Assembly: GCA_024682395.1 (NCBI GenBank)
Contig: JAIKZH010000058.1
Location: forward strand, 62,001-126,000
Direction: 5' to 3'
Source of the DNA: Bacteroidaceae bacterium
GTDB lineage: Bacteria > Bacteroidota > Bacteroidia > Bacteroidales > Bacteroidaceae
DNA: 64,000 bases
The notes beneath the pieces are model-generated. The model made no database searches and was not told the DNA's origin. It saw nothing but the letters and a program-made list of their open reading frames with translations. A program made the position numbers and the translations under genes. Positions 26,159-36,296 of this stretch are shown piece by piece (positions within the stretch are counted from its first letter, which is position 1; the number at the start of each line of letters is the position of its first letter).

Positions 26159-26259
26159 ACTGACACTTTTTTAATTGATAATTAATGTATATCCGATCCT
26201 TTTGGATGGTATGGTTATTGTTACGTTGGAGATTTACTCGCTATATATTAAGTACATGG

Positions 26260-26267
26260 CAAAGATA
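26260..26267 (-). promoter_or_regulatory. Bacteroidetes -7 element for the ferredoxin-type gene
   Basis: Minus-strand TATCTTTG followed by CCATG, about 100 bases before the start. Confidence 0.6.
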
Positions 26268-26406
26268 AGAATATAATATGAAAAACATTACACTTTTTGT
26301 AAAAAATAATCTCTACTGCTAAACAAATTAGTCATTTAAGCATCACAAAAGTCGCAATAATCGAAAAAAAGAGCGTTATAAACTTTGAATATTGACGACT
26401 AATACG

Positions 26407-26414
26407 TACATTTG
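26407..26414 (+). promoter_or_regulatory. Bacteroidetes -7 element for the CPBP protease gene
   Basis: TACATTTG followed by CAAC, 125 bases before the ATG. The leader contains a tandem duplication. Confidence 0.55.
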
Positions 26415-26470
26415 CAACATGTAACATAAAAACTTGTTAACCCTAATTACAAACTAACCAACATTGGGAA

Positions 26471-26509
26471 AGCACAAGTAAGTAAATAAAGCACAAGTAA
26501 GTAAATATA
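26471..26509. repeat. 19-base tandem duplication in a leader
   Basis: AGCACAAGTAAGTAAATAA occurs twice in a row (26471-26489 and 26490-26509, last bases differ) just before the CPBP protease gene. Confidence 0.75.
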
Positions 26510-26539
26510 ATAACAAAGTCTATCAAATTATTCAAAATT

Positions 26540-27523
26540 ATGGAAGAAACGCTTTTACCCAAAAATGAAATTACAGAACTAAAAGAATCTCAAGAGAATC
26601 AAATTTCTGAAACCACAAATCAAAAACCTATTAGCATTGGAAAAGGAATATGGGATATCGTATGGAAATTTCTGCTTGCATACGTCATTTTTCTTATAAT
26701 TCCTACAATTTATATAATCAAAATTATGATCAACAATATAGATTTGATTAAAACAGCTAAAAATAATGATATATATACAATAGTTGAAATTTTTGTGAAT
26801 TCTAATTTAAAATGGGCTATTACCATCTCATTAGTACTTGTCATCATTGTTTTCACAAAAACACATTGGGTAAGGATATCTTTCGGACAACTAAAAGAGA
26901 TGAAAATACTTCCATTTATTTGTATTTTAACTATACTTACTATATCAGTAGCATTTTTTGACTATGGTTATATAGGAATCATAACCCCATACATTGAAGA
27001 TGCTACATCTCTAGTCATCGAATTGGAGACAGAAAAGGCTGTTTTGTCAGGAGTTTGCACGATGTTAATTATTGGAATATTAGCACCTATATTGGAAGAA
27101 ATAATGTTTCGTGGAGTACTTCTGGGAGGATTACTTAATATAAAGTGCCATGTATGGACTGCCATAATTTTATCAGGAATAATCTTTGGTTTATATCACG
27201 AATCGATTATTCAATTTGTAGGATGTACAATTTTCGGTATTATAACGGGATGGCTTTATTGTCGTACACGAAGTTTGATTCCAGGCATCGTTATGCATAT
27301 CATTAATAATTCTATACCGACAATTATGTCTTTAATCGATGATTCTGAAGAAAACACAAATCTCAACATTGCCGAAGAATTGTTAAAATCGAGGAATGAA
27401 TTATTACTTTATATGGTGATTTCCCTTCCTTTGATTATTGGTTGTCTGTGGTGGTTAAACAAAAAACTGCCTAAAGACAAAGAAGAGATAAGCAATGAGA
27501 ATTTGTCTGTTCAAACAATTTAG
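26540..27523 (+). CDS. CPBP family intramembrane metalloprotease
   Basis: A 327-residue protein with about eight membrane helices. The CPBP/Abi motifs are present: EEIMFRGVLLG (EExxxR), FGLYHES with the second-motif His, and MHIINNS (HxxxN). The N-terminal 35 residues are charged and cytoplasmic, as in many Bacteroidetes members. CAAX-like proteases have roles in peptide maturation or immunity, but no small-peptide gene is adjacent here, so the target is unknown. Confidence 0.9.
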   Translation: MEETLLPKNEITELKESQENQISETTNQKPISIGKGIWDIVWKFLLAYVIFLIIPTIYIIKIMINNIDLIKTAKNNDIYTIVEIFVNSNLKWAITISLVLVIIVFTKTHWVRISFGQLKEMKILPFICILTILTISVAFFDYGYIGIITPYIEDATSLVIELETEKAVLSGVCTMLIIGILAPILEEIMFRGVLLGGLLNIKCHVWTAIILSGIIFGLYHESIIQFVGCTIFGIITGWLYCRTRSLIPGIVMHIINNSIPTIMSLIDDSEENTNLNIAEELLKSRNELLLYMVISLPLIIGCLWWLNKKLPKDKEEISNENLSVQTI

Positions 27524-27575
27524 TAAGTAATAAATAGTTATTGCATAAAGAATTGTTACATTTAGATATAAAAAA

Positions 27576-27601
27576 CAGGGGCAGCCACATGGCTGTCCCT
27601 G
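27576..27601 (-). terminator. Terminator of metE
   Basis: CAGGG-G-CAGCC-ACAT-GGCTG-T-CCCTG; on the minus strand it is followed by TTTTTTATATC. Sixteen bases past the metE stop. Confidence 0.85.
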
Positions 27602-27616
27602 CAAAGTATACTAATA

Positions 27617-29920
27617 CTATAAGGAATGGACTCTCATACGCTTATACCAAAGCGTTTCTGCACGTAGTACTTGTGCTGCTTTAATCAAATTTTCGAGACT
27701 TGCATTTGTTTCTTTTTCTCCACGTGTTTTAAGTCCGCAGTCTGGATTAACCCACACATTTTCGTATGGAACTTGTGCTACTATCTTATGCAACACTTCA
27801 ACCATTTCGTTTATTAATGGTACACGTGGTGAATGTATGTCGTACACTCCTGGGCCAACCTGAGTTTCAAACTTAGCGTCATTAAGTGCATCAAGAATTT
27901 TCAGATCTGAACGGCTTGCTTCGAAAGTAATCACATCGGCATCCATATTGTCGATATCTTTTACTATATCTCCAAATTCGCTATAACACATATGTGTGTG
28001 AATCTGAGTTTCTGGTTTTACCTTTGCATGAACAAGTCGGAAAGCAGGAATTGCCCAGTCAAGATAATCAGAATGCCATGAGCCCTTTCGGAGTGGGAGT
28101 TTTTCACGAAGTGCTGCTTCATCGATTTGAATTATCTTTATTCCGTTCTTTTCTAAATCCAACACCTCATCGCGTATTGCCAAAGCGATTTGCAAAGCTT
28201 GTTCCTTCAATGAAATGTCTTCACGAGGGAACGACCAGTTCAATATTGTAACAGGTCCTGTGAGCATACCTTTTACAGGTTTCTTAGTACAACTCTGTGC
28301 ATATACCGACCATTCAACGGTGATTGGTGCTGTGCGACTGATATCGCCCCACACAACAGGTGGTTTCACACAACGAGTACCATAACTCTGTACCCACGCA
28401 TATTGTGTAAACACATATCCGTTCATCTTGGAACCAAAATATTCAACCATGTCGTTACGTTCATACTCACCATGAACAAGAACATCAAATCCCATCTTAT
28501 CTTGCAACTCAACACATTCTGCAATCTTTTTCTTGTTGAAATCGTTGTATTGTTCAAGTGAGATCTCTCCTTTTCTGAAAGCACTGCGATTGGCGCGCAC
28601 ATCGTTAGTTTGGGGGAAAGAACCGATAGTTGTTGTTGGGAACAATGGTAGGTTGAAAACAGATTTCTGAATGGCACGACGTTCAATTCGCCTTGGGACA
28701 CGTTCAAAATCTGAAGAAGATAATTTTGACAATTGTTGCTGAACTACAGCATTCTTGTCTGTACGCACTTTAGCAAACAGTTTTTTGTTGTTTTCAGCGG
28801 CATCAATATCCCCACTTGATATATCAGCCAATTCCACAAGTTTCTCTTCTGCATAAGCAAAATGAGAAAGGATCTCTGATGAGAGTTTTTCCTCGCTCTC
28901 TGTGGTATAAGGCACATGAAGAAGTGAACAAGATGTGCTTATAACTAAGTTGTCGGAAGCAACATATTTCTCGATTTCGTCTATCAGAATATTTTTCTGC
29001 GCATAATTAGCTCTCCAAATATTCTTACCATTTACTATACCAGCAAAAAGAATCGCATTGTTTGGGAAACCTGTACGCAATAAATCAAGCGATTTTTGGC
29101 CTTCGATAAAATCAATGCCGATACCGTCAAAACCAAGTTTTGTAACATCTTGATAAACATCACGAATATCACCGAAATAAGTCTGAAGCGCAACTTTCAA
29201 TCCTGTCTTTACGTGAATCTGCGACACAATAGATGAATAAATAAATTTAAACAACTCACGTTCCTCATTTGTTACGTCCAACACTAATGCAGGTTCGGCA
29301 AATGAAATCCATTTTGCTTCAGCTATGGCAAGTCGTTCTGCAACATGAACATACGCCTCTACTGCATCAGTCACAAAGTCTTTAGCACGTTTTTCTCCAT
29401 TATATCGGGCAAGACGCAAGAAAGTATATGCTCCAATCAATGTAGGAACAGTTTGTATTCCAGCAGCCTTAGCTTCTAAGAAATCATCTACGGGTTTAGA
29501 GCCTACAAGTTTGAATTGTGTTGTATCATCTATCTCTGGCTCAATATAATGATAGTTGGTATTAAACCATTTTTTCATTGGAAGGGCTTTCACATCACCT
29601 TTGTCACCTTGATAACCATGTGCGGCTGCAAAATAAGTCTCGAGGGGATTAAGTCCTAATTTGCTATAACGCTCAGGCACAACATTTAACAGAAATGCAG
29701 TATCAAGCATGTTATCGTAAAAAGAAAAGTCATTAGATGGGATAAATGTTATACCAGCCTCTTTTTGCTTTTTCCAACCATACTGGCGGATTTCTGCTGC
29801 TACATTTTGGAGTTCAGATTCCTGAATCTCACCTTTAAAGAATTTTTCACACGCAAACTTCAGTTCACGTTTTTTCCCGATACGTGGGAAACCAATAACG
29901 GATGTCTTTTTTACTGTCAT
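27617..29920 (-). CDS. metE: Cobalamin-independent methionine synthase
   Basis: A 767-residue enzyme that transfers a methyl group from 5-methyltetrahydropteroyl-triglutamate to homocysteine. The N-terminal domain starts IGFPRIGKKRELK; the catalytic C-terminal domain has TTIGSFPQTNDVR, HGEYERNDMVEYFG, TGPVTILNWSFPRED, IQIDEAALRE, and zinc ligands in HTHMCYSEF and VNPDCGLKTRG. Full length. Regulated from its own promoter, divergent from an Lrp-type gene. It would use homocysteine made by the sulfur operon at 10586-18183. Confidence 0.97.
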   Translation of the reverse strand: MTVKKTSVIGFPRIGKKRELKFACEKFFKGEIQESELQNVAAEIRQYGWKKQKEAGITFIPSNDFSFYDNMLDTAFLLNVVPERYSKLGLNPLETYFAAAHGYQGDKGDVKALPMKKWFNTNYHYIEPEIDDTTQFKLVGSKPVDDFLEAKAAGIQTVPTLIGAYTFLRLARYNGEKRAKDFVTDAVEAYVHVAERLAIAEAKWISFAEPALVLDVTNEERELFKFIYSSIVSQIHVKTGLKVALQTYFGDIRDVYQDVTKLGFDGIGIDFIEGQKSLDLLRTGFPNNAILFAGIVNGKNIWRANYAQKNILIDEIEKYVASDNLVISTSCSLLHVPYTTESEEKLSSEILSHFAYAEEKLVELADISSGDIDAAENNKKLFAKVRTDKNAVVQQQLSKLSSSDFERVPRRIERRAIQKSVFNLPLFPTTTIGSFPQTNDVRANRSAFRKGEISLEQYNDFNKKKIAECVELQDKMGFDVLVHGEYERNDMVEYFGSKMNGYVFTQYAWVQSYGTRCVKPPVVWGDISRTAPITVEWSVYAQSCTKKPVKGMLTGPVTILNWSFPREDISLKEQALQIALAIRDEVLDLEKNGIKIIQIDEAALREKLPLRKGSWHSDYLDWAIPAFRLVHAKVKPETQIHTHMCYSEFGDIVKDIDNMDADVITFEASRSDLKILDALNDAKFETQVGPGVYDIHSPRVPLINEMVEVLHKIVAQVPYENVWVNPDCGLKTRGEKETNASLENLIKAAQVLRAETLWYKRMRVHSL

Positions 29921-29952
29921 AGTTATTTTTGTGATTAACGATTTTCTGGGTG

Positions 29953-29960
29953 CAAAGATA
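29953..29960 (-). promoter_or_regulatory. Bacteroidetes -7 element for metE
   Basis: Minus-strand TATCTTTG followed by CACCC, 33 bases before the metE start. No riboswitch-sized leader is present. Confidence 0.65.
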
Positions 29961-30011
29961 TAGACAGAATAAAAATCGACAAAATATTTTTGTGTTTTCG
30001 GGAAAATATAC

Positions 30012-30019
30012 TACTTTTG
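30012..30019 (+). promoter_or_regulatory. Bacteroidetes -7 element for the Lrp-type regulator
   Basis: TACTTTTG followed by TACC, 56 bases before the start; about 50 bases from the divergent metE element, so one bound regulator could touch both. Confidence 0.6.
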
Positions 30020-30074
30020 TACCGATTTACACTTAAAAAGTAGAATATTATTTGGCAAATATAAACAGAACATT

Positions 30075-30557
30075 ATGGATAAATTAGACGAAACAGACAT
30101 CAAAATACTGCAAATTTTGCAAAAAGACTCACGTTTGACTGTAAAAGAACTGGCTGCCCGCGTTCATTTATCGCCCTCCCCTGCTTTTGAGCGACAAAAA
30201 CGTTTGGAGCGTGATGGATATATAAAAAGATATATGGCGGTTGTCGATGCAGAGAAAGCCGGCAACGGAATACTTGTGTTATGTAACATACGTTTAAAGC
30301 AACACACTCAGGAATTGATTCAACAATTCATGGATGCTGTACAAGATATCGACGAGATTACAGAATGTTTCAACACCAGTGGAGACTATGATTTTCTAAT
30401 AAAGGTGTATGCCCACGACATGAAAGCATATCAGCAATTCATGCTTCACACACTCGGACGCATTGATTGTATCGGTAGTTTGCATAGTGTGTTTGTGATT
30501 GATGAAACCAAAAACACTCGTGGAGTAACAATCAAAGGGAATCCAAATGCAGAATAA
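30075..30557 (+). CDS. Lrp/AsnC family transcriptional regulator
   Basis: A 160-residue regulator. The winged helix-turn-helix is at about 1-55 (DETDIKILQILQKDSRLTV, LAARVHLSPSPAFERQKRLE) and the ligand-binding RAM domain follows (ITECFNTSGDYDFLIKVY, about 85-140). Lrp/AsnC proteins sense amino acids as oligomers. Divergent placement from metE suggests control of metE and itself, perhaps in response to methionine; that is inference. Confidence 0.93.
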   Translation: MDKLDETDIKILQILQKDSRLTVKELAARVHLSPSPAFERQKRLERDGYIKRYMAVVDAEKAGNGILVLCNIRLKQHTQELIQQFMDAVQDIDEITECFNTSGDYDFLIKVYAHDMKAYQQFMLHTLGRIDCIGSLHSVFVIDETKNTRGVTIKGNPNAE

Positions 30558-30600
30558 ATAAGCAAAAAAATTAACAGAATATATTAAATGTAAGTCTTTT

Positions 30601-31158
30601 TCAACCAAAAGCCACAGAATAGACATATCCTTTTTCGAGATTGACAACCGTACTGACCGGCTCTTTGCCCGTAAGTATGGTTGTCATATCACGACAAATA
30701 CCCTTCCCCAATAGTTTTAAAACCGCTTCCTTCATTGTCCACAGGCGAATAAACTCAATATCAGTACGAGGCGAGCACATAATGCGTTCTTGTTCAAGTG
30801 GATTCATTGTATAAGACACAAGTGATTTATCGAAAGAACTCAAACTCTCGACATCTACTCCTATTGGACGACCGCTTATACCACAAACCACCGCATTACA
30901 ACAATGACTAAGATTAAAATGAATGTCATCATGGCCCACAATTGATGGTTTACCATGCTTTCCGTACTTAAACACAGGTTTTTCATTAATACCATATTCT
31001 TGTCGCAATCCTTCACACAGCAATATGTAGGCCAATGCCGAGGTTTTACGTTCTAATTCGTTTTTATATTTAAGACATTGATTCCTCCGTTGCTCAGACA
31101 ATAATGGTAAAGCACGAATCAAATCAAAATCCTCAATGCAATCATTCAAGTAAATCAA
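30601..31158 (-). CDS. Sfp-type 4'-phosphopantetheinyl transferase
   Basis: A 185-residue enzyme that moves 4'-phosphopantetheine from CoA onto the serine of carrier domains. Motifs: GKPSI with HFNLSHC (about 75-90), IGVDVE with the Mg-binding Asp and Glu, and WTMKEAVLKLLGKG. Last gene of the cluster begun by the NRPS, 53 bases after the methyltransferase, so it most likely primes that synthetase's three carrier domains. Shorter than Sfp (about 224) but within the family. Confidence 0.92.
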   Translation of the reverse strand: MIYLNDCIEDFDLIRALPLLSEQRRNQCLKYKNELERKTSALAYILLCEGLRQEYGINEKPVFKYGKHGKPSIVGHDDIHFNLSHCCNAVVCGISGRPIGVDVESLSSFDKSLVSYTMNPLEQERIMCSPRTDIEFIRLWTMKEAVLKLLGKGICRDMTTILTGKEPVSTVVNLEKGYVYSVAFG

Positions 31159-31210
31159 AATACAAACAACTTATATCTAATATTACCAACTTTGGTTATT
31201 CCCCTAACAC

Positions 31211-32029
31211 CTAATTGAGTTTATATCCAAGTAAAGAACTAAATTTAAAGCATATTTTAGGAAAATGCCCCATAATATGTCCGAAGAAAAAGCCCCATCT
31301 CGAACGAAAGAAACTCATATAACTTTTCTGCTCAATTAATTCCATATTCTTAATCCATTTCTCGGGCAAATGTCCGTCACTAAAACCAGAGCGGATCTCT
31401 GCCTTATGGGTACGTAAAGAATCGGGCTTTAACATTTTGTGGCGCGCTCCTTTGCCACACACATCAAACCACAACTCACTATGAGGAAACCGTTGAGCCA
31501 TATTTTGTAAAAAAGATTTTACTTGATTCTCATAGAAATACATCAGCACTCCTTCTATCACAAAAATGAAATCATCATCAGGATGTGCCTTTCGTAATCT
31601 ATCCATCCATTCGGTTTCTAATAGCGAAGCCGACAAGTAACGGTCATTCTCGGTCTCTGGAATTAGTTTTCTTCTGAGTTTTATTACTTCAGGCAAATCC
31701 ATTTCATAAAATACAACATCATCAATATCACCAACACGTTGCGCACGAGTATCAAGACCACACCCCACGTTTACAACTATAGGACGTTTATGAGAATGAA
31801 TAAAACGTTTTACGACATTATCAAAATACCATGAACGCACCACACAACCGATCTCACTAAGTTTGGCACCATCTAAGTTTGTGTAATCAGAATCTATTTG
31901 CTCAACCAATTGTTCTGCAAATTTATCTCGAATTATCGCGGAATCTGTGCGACGGCTCTCCTTTGCTCTCATATAGAGAGGAATCAAAAGAGTTTCTGAG
32001 ACTATATTTTTAAATACATATTTACTCAT
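31211..32029 (-). CDS. PPM1/leucine-carboxyl-methyltransferase-like SAM methyltransferase
   Basis: A 272-residue class I methyltransferase of the COG3315 group (PPM1/TcmP-like), often acting on carboxyl or hydroxyl groups of natural products. Seen: RTDSAIIRDKFA (with the family's typical Arg), SAM motif VVNVGCGLDTRAQR, YEMDLPEVIKLR, and FVIEGVLMYFYENQV. Start chosen at MSKYVFKNIV (32029), after the ABC stop; a longer frame begins inside the ABC gene at 32107. The methyl acceptor is unknown, presumably the cluster product. Confidence 0.85.
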   Translation of the reverse strand: MSKYVFKNIVSETLLIPLYMRAKESRRTDSAIIRDKFAEQLVEQIDSDYTNLDGAKLSEIGCVVRSWYFDNVVKRFIHSHKRPIVVNVGCGLDTRAQRVGDIDDVVFYEMDLPEVIKLRRKLIPETENDRYLSASLLETEWMDRLRKAHPDDDFIFVIEGVLMYFYENQVKSFLQNMAQRFPHSELWFDVCGKGARHKMLKPDSLRTHKAEIRSGFSDGHLPEKWIKNMELIEQKSYMSFFRSRWGFFFGHIMGHFPKICFKFSSLLGYKLN

Positions 32030-32042
32030 CGTCGTAACTATA

Positions 32043-33791
32043 TTATTTATTAACATCGGAAATTGTCCATTTATTTGCTTTGTCCTGAATATCCCATAAA
32101 TGAGCATACACCCCTTTGTTATTCAACAACTCAGAGTGAGTTCCTTGCTCCACGATATTACCTTTATCCAAGACAATAATATTGTCGGCCTGACTGATTG
32201 TATTTAATCTATGGGCTATGACAATAACGGTACGCCCTTGTATCAAAGAATTGATTGCATGTTGTATTTTCTGTTCATTCTCTGGATCAAGTGATGCTGT
32301 AGCTTCATCCAAGAGAATCACAGGAGCATCTTTAAGGATTGCACGAGCTATTGACACACGTTGCTTTTCTCCTCCCGACAATGTACATCCGCCCTCGCCA
32401 ACCATCGTGTCATATCCATTAGGGAGTCGCATGATGAAATCATGACATTGGGCTTTCTTTGCAGCTTCTATAATTTCATCATCGGTAGCATTTTTCTTAC
32501 CAAACCTTATATTATTCTTTATTGTGTCTTGAAATAAATACACATCTTGAAAAACCATCGACAACCGTTGCATATACTGTTCCGGGTTAATATCTTTAAG
32601 ATTCTGATTATCCCAAAAGATATCTCCTTCTTGTGGATCATAGAAACGGGCACATAGTTTCATTAATGTACTTTTGCCACTTCCAGATGGTCCTACCAAA
32701 GCAGTAAGCGTACCTTGTTTCATAGTCACACTTATATTCTTTAGAATACATTTATCTTGATACCCAAAAGAGACGTTCTTAAAACATAAATCACCTTGTT
32801 CGGAAGCGTCTTTTGTGCCTTGCATCTCTTTTTCGTCCAGCAAAGACAATATTCGTTCTCCCGCTATTGAATAATAACGGAATTCAGCCAGATTGATTAA
32901 AGCAAGAGTCAATGGATCAAAAACACGCGAACCAACGATTAAGAACATAACAAAAACAGGAAGAGAAAGAGTGCCCCCTGTCAGTAGATATGTACCACAC
33001 AAAATCATAAGTGTGAGTCCTATTCGGAGTGTTGTTACAGAAAGCATTACGATTGGTCCGATTAATGCCTCAGTTTTGATGTTTGCTCGTTTTAAATCGT
33101 CAAACGCTTTTTTCAAGCGTGTGAACTTGTCCCCTAACATGTTATATGCTTTTATTACACGTATTCCTTGAAGATATTCCTCCATTCGGCTACTGGCATT
33201 AATTTTTGCAAAGATCTGACTCTGACCAAGTTTCTTTTGAGCGCCTGAAGTCAAAAAAAGAATCATAAAAGAAAAAGGAAGAGCCAAAAACATAGCTATA
33301 GCCATTCGCCAATCAACGAAGAGTAAACCAACAAAAGCAAAGATTGGCATGACCATTGCGCCTAATAGTTGAGGTACATGATGTGACATACCTTGTTCTG
33401 TCATGGCAAAATCCGTTATCAACATGGAAGATAACTCCCCTGGATCCTTTTTATAAAGAAATCCCAATGGTAATTTGCGTAAATGTTCTGCAAGATTTCT
33501 ACGTCCTTCAGCGCTTATATTATATGCCTCACGAAAATTTGCATTATATGCGTTCTTCTCTCCCCACAACATCACTATCAGATAGACGAATAATACCGAT
33601 ATGATTATCCATAATTTGTTTATATCCAATGAAGCATTTTTATCACTAAAAGCCTGAAACAGAGTATTTACCACTTCTATGCAAAGACAAAACGGAACCA
33701 TATTAATAAAATTTGCAAGCATAGTACAGAAAACAGCCTTTTTTAGACGTTCAGACTTGCCTGTGGTAATATTATTTATCGCCTTTATCAT
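32043..33791 (-). CDS. ABC half-transporter (TMD-NBD), second of a pair
   Basis: A 582-residue type IV ABC half-transporter: six-helix membrane domain (about 20-300) then an ATPase domain with Walker A VGPSGSGKST, Q-loop, signature LSGGEKQRVSIARAIL, Walker B VILLDEATASLD and H-loop IAHRLNT. The start at MIKAINNIT overlaps the preceding stop by one base (TAATG), so the two subunits are made together. The N-terminal residues and length resemble IrtB/YbtQ-type siderophore importers of exporter fold, but MDR-type exporters look alike. Confidence 0.92.
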   Translation of the reverse strand: MIKAINNITTGKSERLKKAVFCTMLANFINMVPFCLCIEVVNTLFQAFSDKNASLDINKLWIIISVLFVYLIVMLWGEKNAYNANFREAYNISAEGRRNLAEHLRKLPLGFLYKKDPGELSSMLITDFAMTEQGMSHHVPQLLGAMVMPIFAFVGLLFVDWRMAIAMFLALPFSFMILFLTSGAQKKLGQSQIFAKINASSRMEEYLQGIRVIKAYNMLGDKFTRLKKAFDDLKRANIKTEALIGPIVMLSVTTLRIGLTLMILCGTYLLTGGTLSLPVFVMFLIVGSRVFDPLTLALINLAEFRYYSIAGERILSLLDEKEMQGTKDASEQGDLCFKNVSFGYQDKCILKNISVTMKQGTLTALVGPSGSGKSTLMKLCARFYDPQEGDIFWDNQNLKDINPEQYMQRLSMVFQDVYLFQDTIKNNIRFGKKNATDDEIIEAAKKAQCHDFIMRLPNGYDTMVGEGGCTLSGGEKQRVSIARAILKDAPVILLDEATASLDPENEQKIQHAINSLIQGRTVIVIAHRLNTISQADNIIVLDKGNIVEQGTHSELLNNKGVYAHLWDIQDKANKWTISDVNK

Positions 33792-35593
33792 TATTTTGTT
33801 GTTTTTAAATTTAATTTCCAATTCACTGTGTTAGTATATGCATTCCACATATTCTGATATGTACCTTCTGTAGCTAAGAGATCATTATGTTTACCTTTTT
33901 GTACAAGACGCCCTTCCTCAAATACCAGAATTTGGTTGGCAGAAGTAATCGAAGATAGTCTGTGTGCTATAATAATAACAGTTTTACCCTTTATAAGTTT
34001 TTGCAAAGCCTGACGTATTTTATATTCATTCTCAGGATCGGCAAAAGCCGTAGCCTCGTCTAAAACAAGTATCGGTGAATTACGTAATATTGCTCTTGCA
34101 ATACAGATTCTTTGGGCTTCACCACCTGATAGGAAAGTACCCTTATCACCCACCACAGTATCATAACCATTTGGAAGATTTTTGATAAATTCATCACATT
34201 GAGCCGCTTGTGCTGCATGTTCGAGATCCGTTCGGGATGCGTTCGGGTTGCCTGCTGCTATATTTGCATATATTGTGTCGTTAAACAAGAACGTATCTTG
34301 AAACACGAACGACACCATCTCCAATAAATCTGGCGTAGCAATATTCTTAATATTAATTCCGCCTATTAATATCTCTCCGGATGTGACATCCCAAAATCTC
34401 GGAATAAGATTGGCAATTGTTGATTTTCCTGCACCTGAAGGGCCGACCAATGCTGTTATTTTGCCCTGAGTGGCCACAAACGACACATTGCTCAATGCAA
34501 TAGTTTCGGCATTTGAATGTTTATCCTCATATGAAAAACTTACATTCCTAAATTCTATGTCATATGTATGCGGCTTAATCGGTTGTGCTGTCTCTTCCAG
34601 TTTCTTCTCGTTTAGAACATCGTCTATTCGTTTGACTCCCTCATTAATTTCAACTGTTGCTGATGATAAAAATGCCAATTTATATACGGGAGAAGCAACG
34701 CCAGGTCCCATAATTATAAAAAACAGATAAATGACGGCTAACGATATGTTATGCGGATCCGAAGTCATTATCAGCAACCCCACGGGAAGAACAAACGTTA
34801 CAATTGAATTTAATATCACCATAAACGCAATTATGCCATTTTGGTATGAGTTGCAACATTTCATTGCAAAAGTTTTATATGCTTCAATCTCAGCATTAAA
34901 CTGACGGAAAGACTGAATACTTTGACCAAAAACCTTTATAACAGGCATTCCTCTAACATATTGTACGGCCGATGAGCTCATACGCTCTTGTACATCGAAA
35001 TATTCTTTAGTCAATGCTTTGGCACGTTTTCCCACAAAATTAGAGAATTGCATACCAAGACTAATTATGATACATACTAATGCAGTCAATGCCATCCACC
35101 CGTTCAAAGAGAAGAAAATGGTAAACATAAATATAATAGTAGCAAAGACATTCACCAAGTCTGGTATTGTATGAGCAATAAAATGTTCTATTTTCTCAAC
35201 ATTCTGCTCCATAAGTTTTTTTATTGCCCCGGTTGATGTTGAATTAAGGAATCCCAGCGGCAAACCGCCAAGATGTGAAGACAATTTAACCTTTAGGCCA
35301 TACAAGATGCGGAAGGCTGCAATATGCGACATCATTAGCCCCGCATACATTAAAAGCATACCTATAATCAAACCACCGAAGGCATACCATCCCCATAGAG
35401 TAATATAATCTGAGTCAATTGCCGACAAGTTAGAAGCGTGAACAAGCAGTTCTTTCAAGATATTATAAACCGCCCCAAATGGCACCAGCAGAAAGAGAGC
35501 ACTTATTGCCGACATTATTCCAGACAACCATAATAAGCCCTTTTTTTCTCCTGCAATCTCCAATAATCTGGAAACCCCTTCTTTCTTTTTCAT
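33791..35593 (-). CDS. ABC half-transporter (TMD-NBD), first of a pair
   Basis: A 600-residue half-transporter, partner of the next gene. Membrane domain about 15-310; ATPase domain with ALVGPSGAGKST, signature FLSGGEAQRICIARAIL, VLDEATAFADPENEYKIRQAL and IAHRLSS. The Walker B Asp-Glu and switch His are intact, so both sites may be active. ATPADPENE in place of ATASLD is the form common in YbtP/IrtA-like importers; that similarity is suggestive only. Confidence 0.92.
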   Translation of the reverse strand: MKKKEGVSRLLEIAGEKKGLLWLSGIMSAISALFLLVPFGAVYNILKELLVHASNLSAIDSDYITLWGWYAFGGLIIGMLLMYAGLMMSHIAAFRILYGLKVKLSSHLGGLPLGFLNSTSTGAIKKLMEQNVEKIEHFIAHTIPDLVNVFATIIFMFTIFFSLNGWMALTALVCIIISLGMQFSNFVGKRAKALTKEYFDVQERMSSSAVQYVRGMPVIKVFGQSIQSFRQFNAEIEAYKTFAMKCCNSYQNGIIAFMVILNSIVTFVLPVGLLIMTSDPHNISLAVIYLFFIIMGPGVASPVYKLAFLSSATVEINEGVKRIDDVLNEKKLEETAQPIKPHTYDIEFRNVSFSYEDKHSNAETIALSNVSFVATQGKITALVGPSGAGKSTIANLIPRFWDVTSGEILIGGINIKNIATPDLLEMVSFVFQDTFLFNDTIYANIAAGNPNASRTDLEHAAQAAQCDEFIKNLPNGYDTVVGDKGTFLSGGEAQRICIARAILRNSPILVLDEATAFADPENEYKIRQALQKLIKGKTVIIIAHRLSSITSANQILVFEEGRLVQKGKHNDLLATEGTYQNMWNAYTNTVNWKLNLKTTK

Positions 35594-35603
35594 TCTTCTT
35601 TAT

Positions 35604-36296
35604 TTATGTATGAGATATCGTAAATACTATATTAATTATGATTAAAACGAAATACACTAAAGCAAAAATCCACAAATCTCTATTCATAAATGCTGGAGTT
35701 CGTTTTGCATATTCAGCATATTCGTCTTTAAAATGCACACAGATAGAATATTTATTTTCTATATATACAATAATTACATTTATACATATATAGATTATAT
35801 AAAAGCACAAAGTATGAATAGCCCCTAATAATAGGATGAATCCTAAATGACCAAATAAATCACCCATAATCATTGGATTTCTCACTTTTGCATAAGGTCC
35901 ATCGGTTATCAGTTCTGATGGATGAAGAAAACGATCCTTTGTTGCAATCAGGTTTCTTTTCACAACCACAGTTCCCCAGGCAAACATAAAATACAGAATA
36001 AGCGCAATAAAAGCGATACAATAAATAGAGTTTTCTATTAATAAATCTTTGTTAGAGAACAAAGAAAAGATATTCAATCTTAAACGAGATTGTTCAAGAA
36101 AAGGCATAACATACCATATCATAGAAATAAGGAAACCAGAATAATACATAGACTTATATTTGCTGTTGCCAGCCATATCTAATTTATCAGTCATATATTT
36201 CTGATGTCCTCCTTTAAATGCCATATAATATGGTATAAGCATCAATAATGATGCAGTAGCCAAACATGCTTGTATAAGCCAACCAGATATAATCAT
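35604..36296 (-). CDS. ICMT-like integral membrane methyltransferase 1
   Basis: A 230-residue, about six-helix membrane protein. The family core of isoprenylcysteine carboxyl/phospholipid methyltransferases is visible: LITDGPYAKVRNPMIMGDLFGHLG (about 130-155), and EDEYAEYAKRTPAF near the end, with the conserved Glu-Tyr. It uses SAM at the membrane face to methylate a carboxylate or amine of a lipid-like substrate. Paralogue of the upstream gene, overlapped by ATGA. The substrate may be the N-acyl product of the synthetase, by inference. Confidence 0.8.
   Translation of the reverse strand: MIISGWLIQACLATASLLMLIPYYMAFKGGHQKYMTDKLDMAGNSKYKSMYYSGFLISMIWYVMPFLEQSRLRLNIFSLFSNKDLLIENSIYCIAFIALILYFMFAWGTVVVKRNLIATKDRFLHPSELITDGPYAKVRNPMIMGDLFGHLGFILLLGAIHTLCFYIIYICINVIIVYIENKYSICVHFKDEYAEYAKRTPAFMNRDLWIFALVYFVLIIINIVFTISHT

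Noticed and set aside
26471-26509. Two 19-base repeats as regulator iterons
   Set aside because: Only one adjacent duplication, no palindromy; more likely a replication slip.
29921-30074. SAM or cobalamin riboswitch in front of metE
   Set aside because: The leader is only about 25-30 bases from the -7 element to the start, too short.
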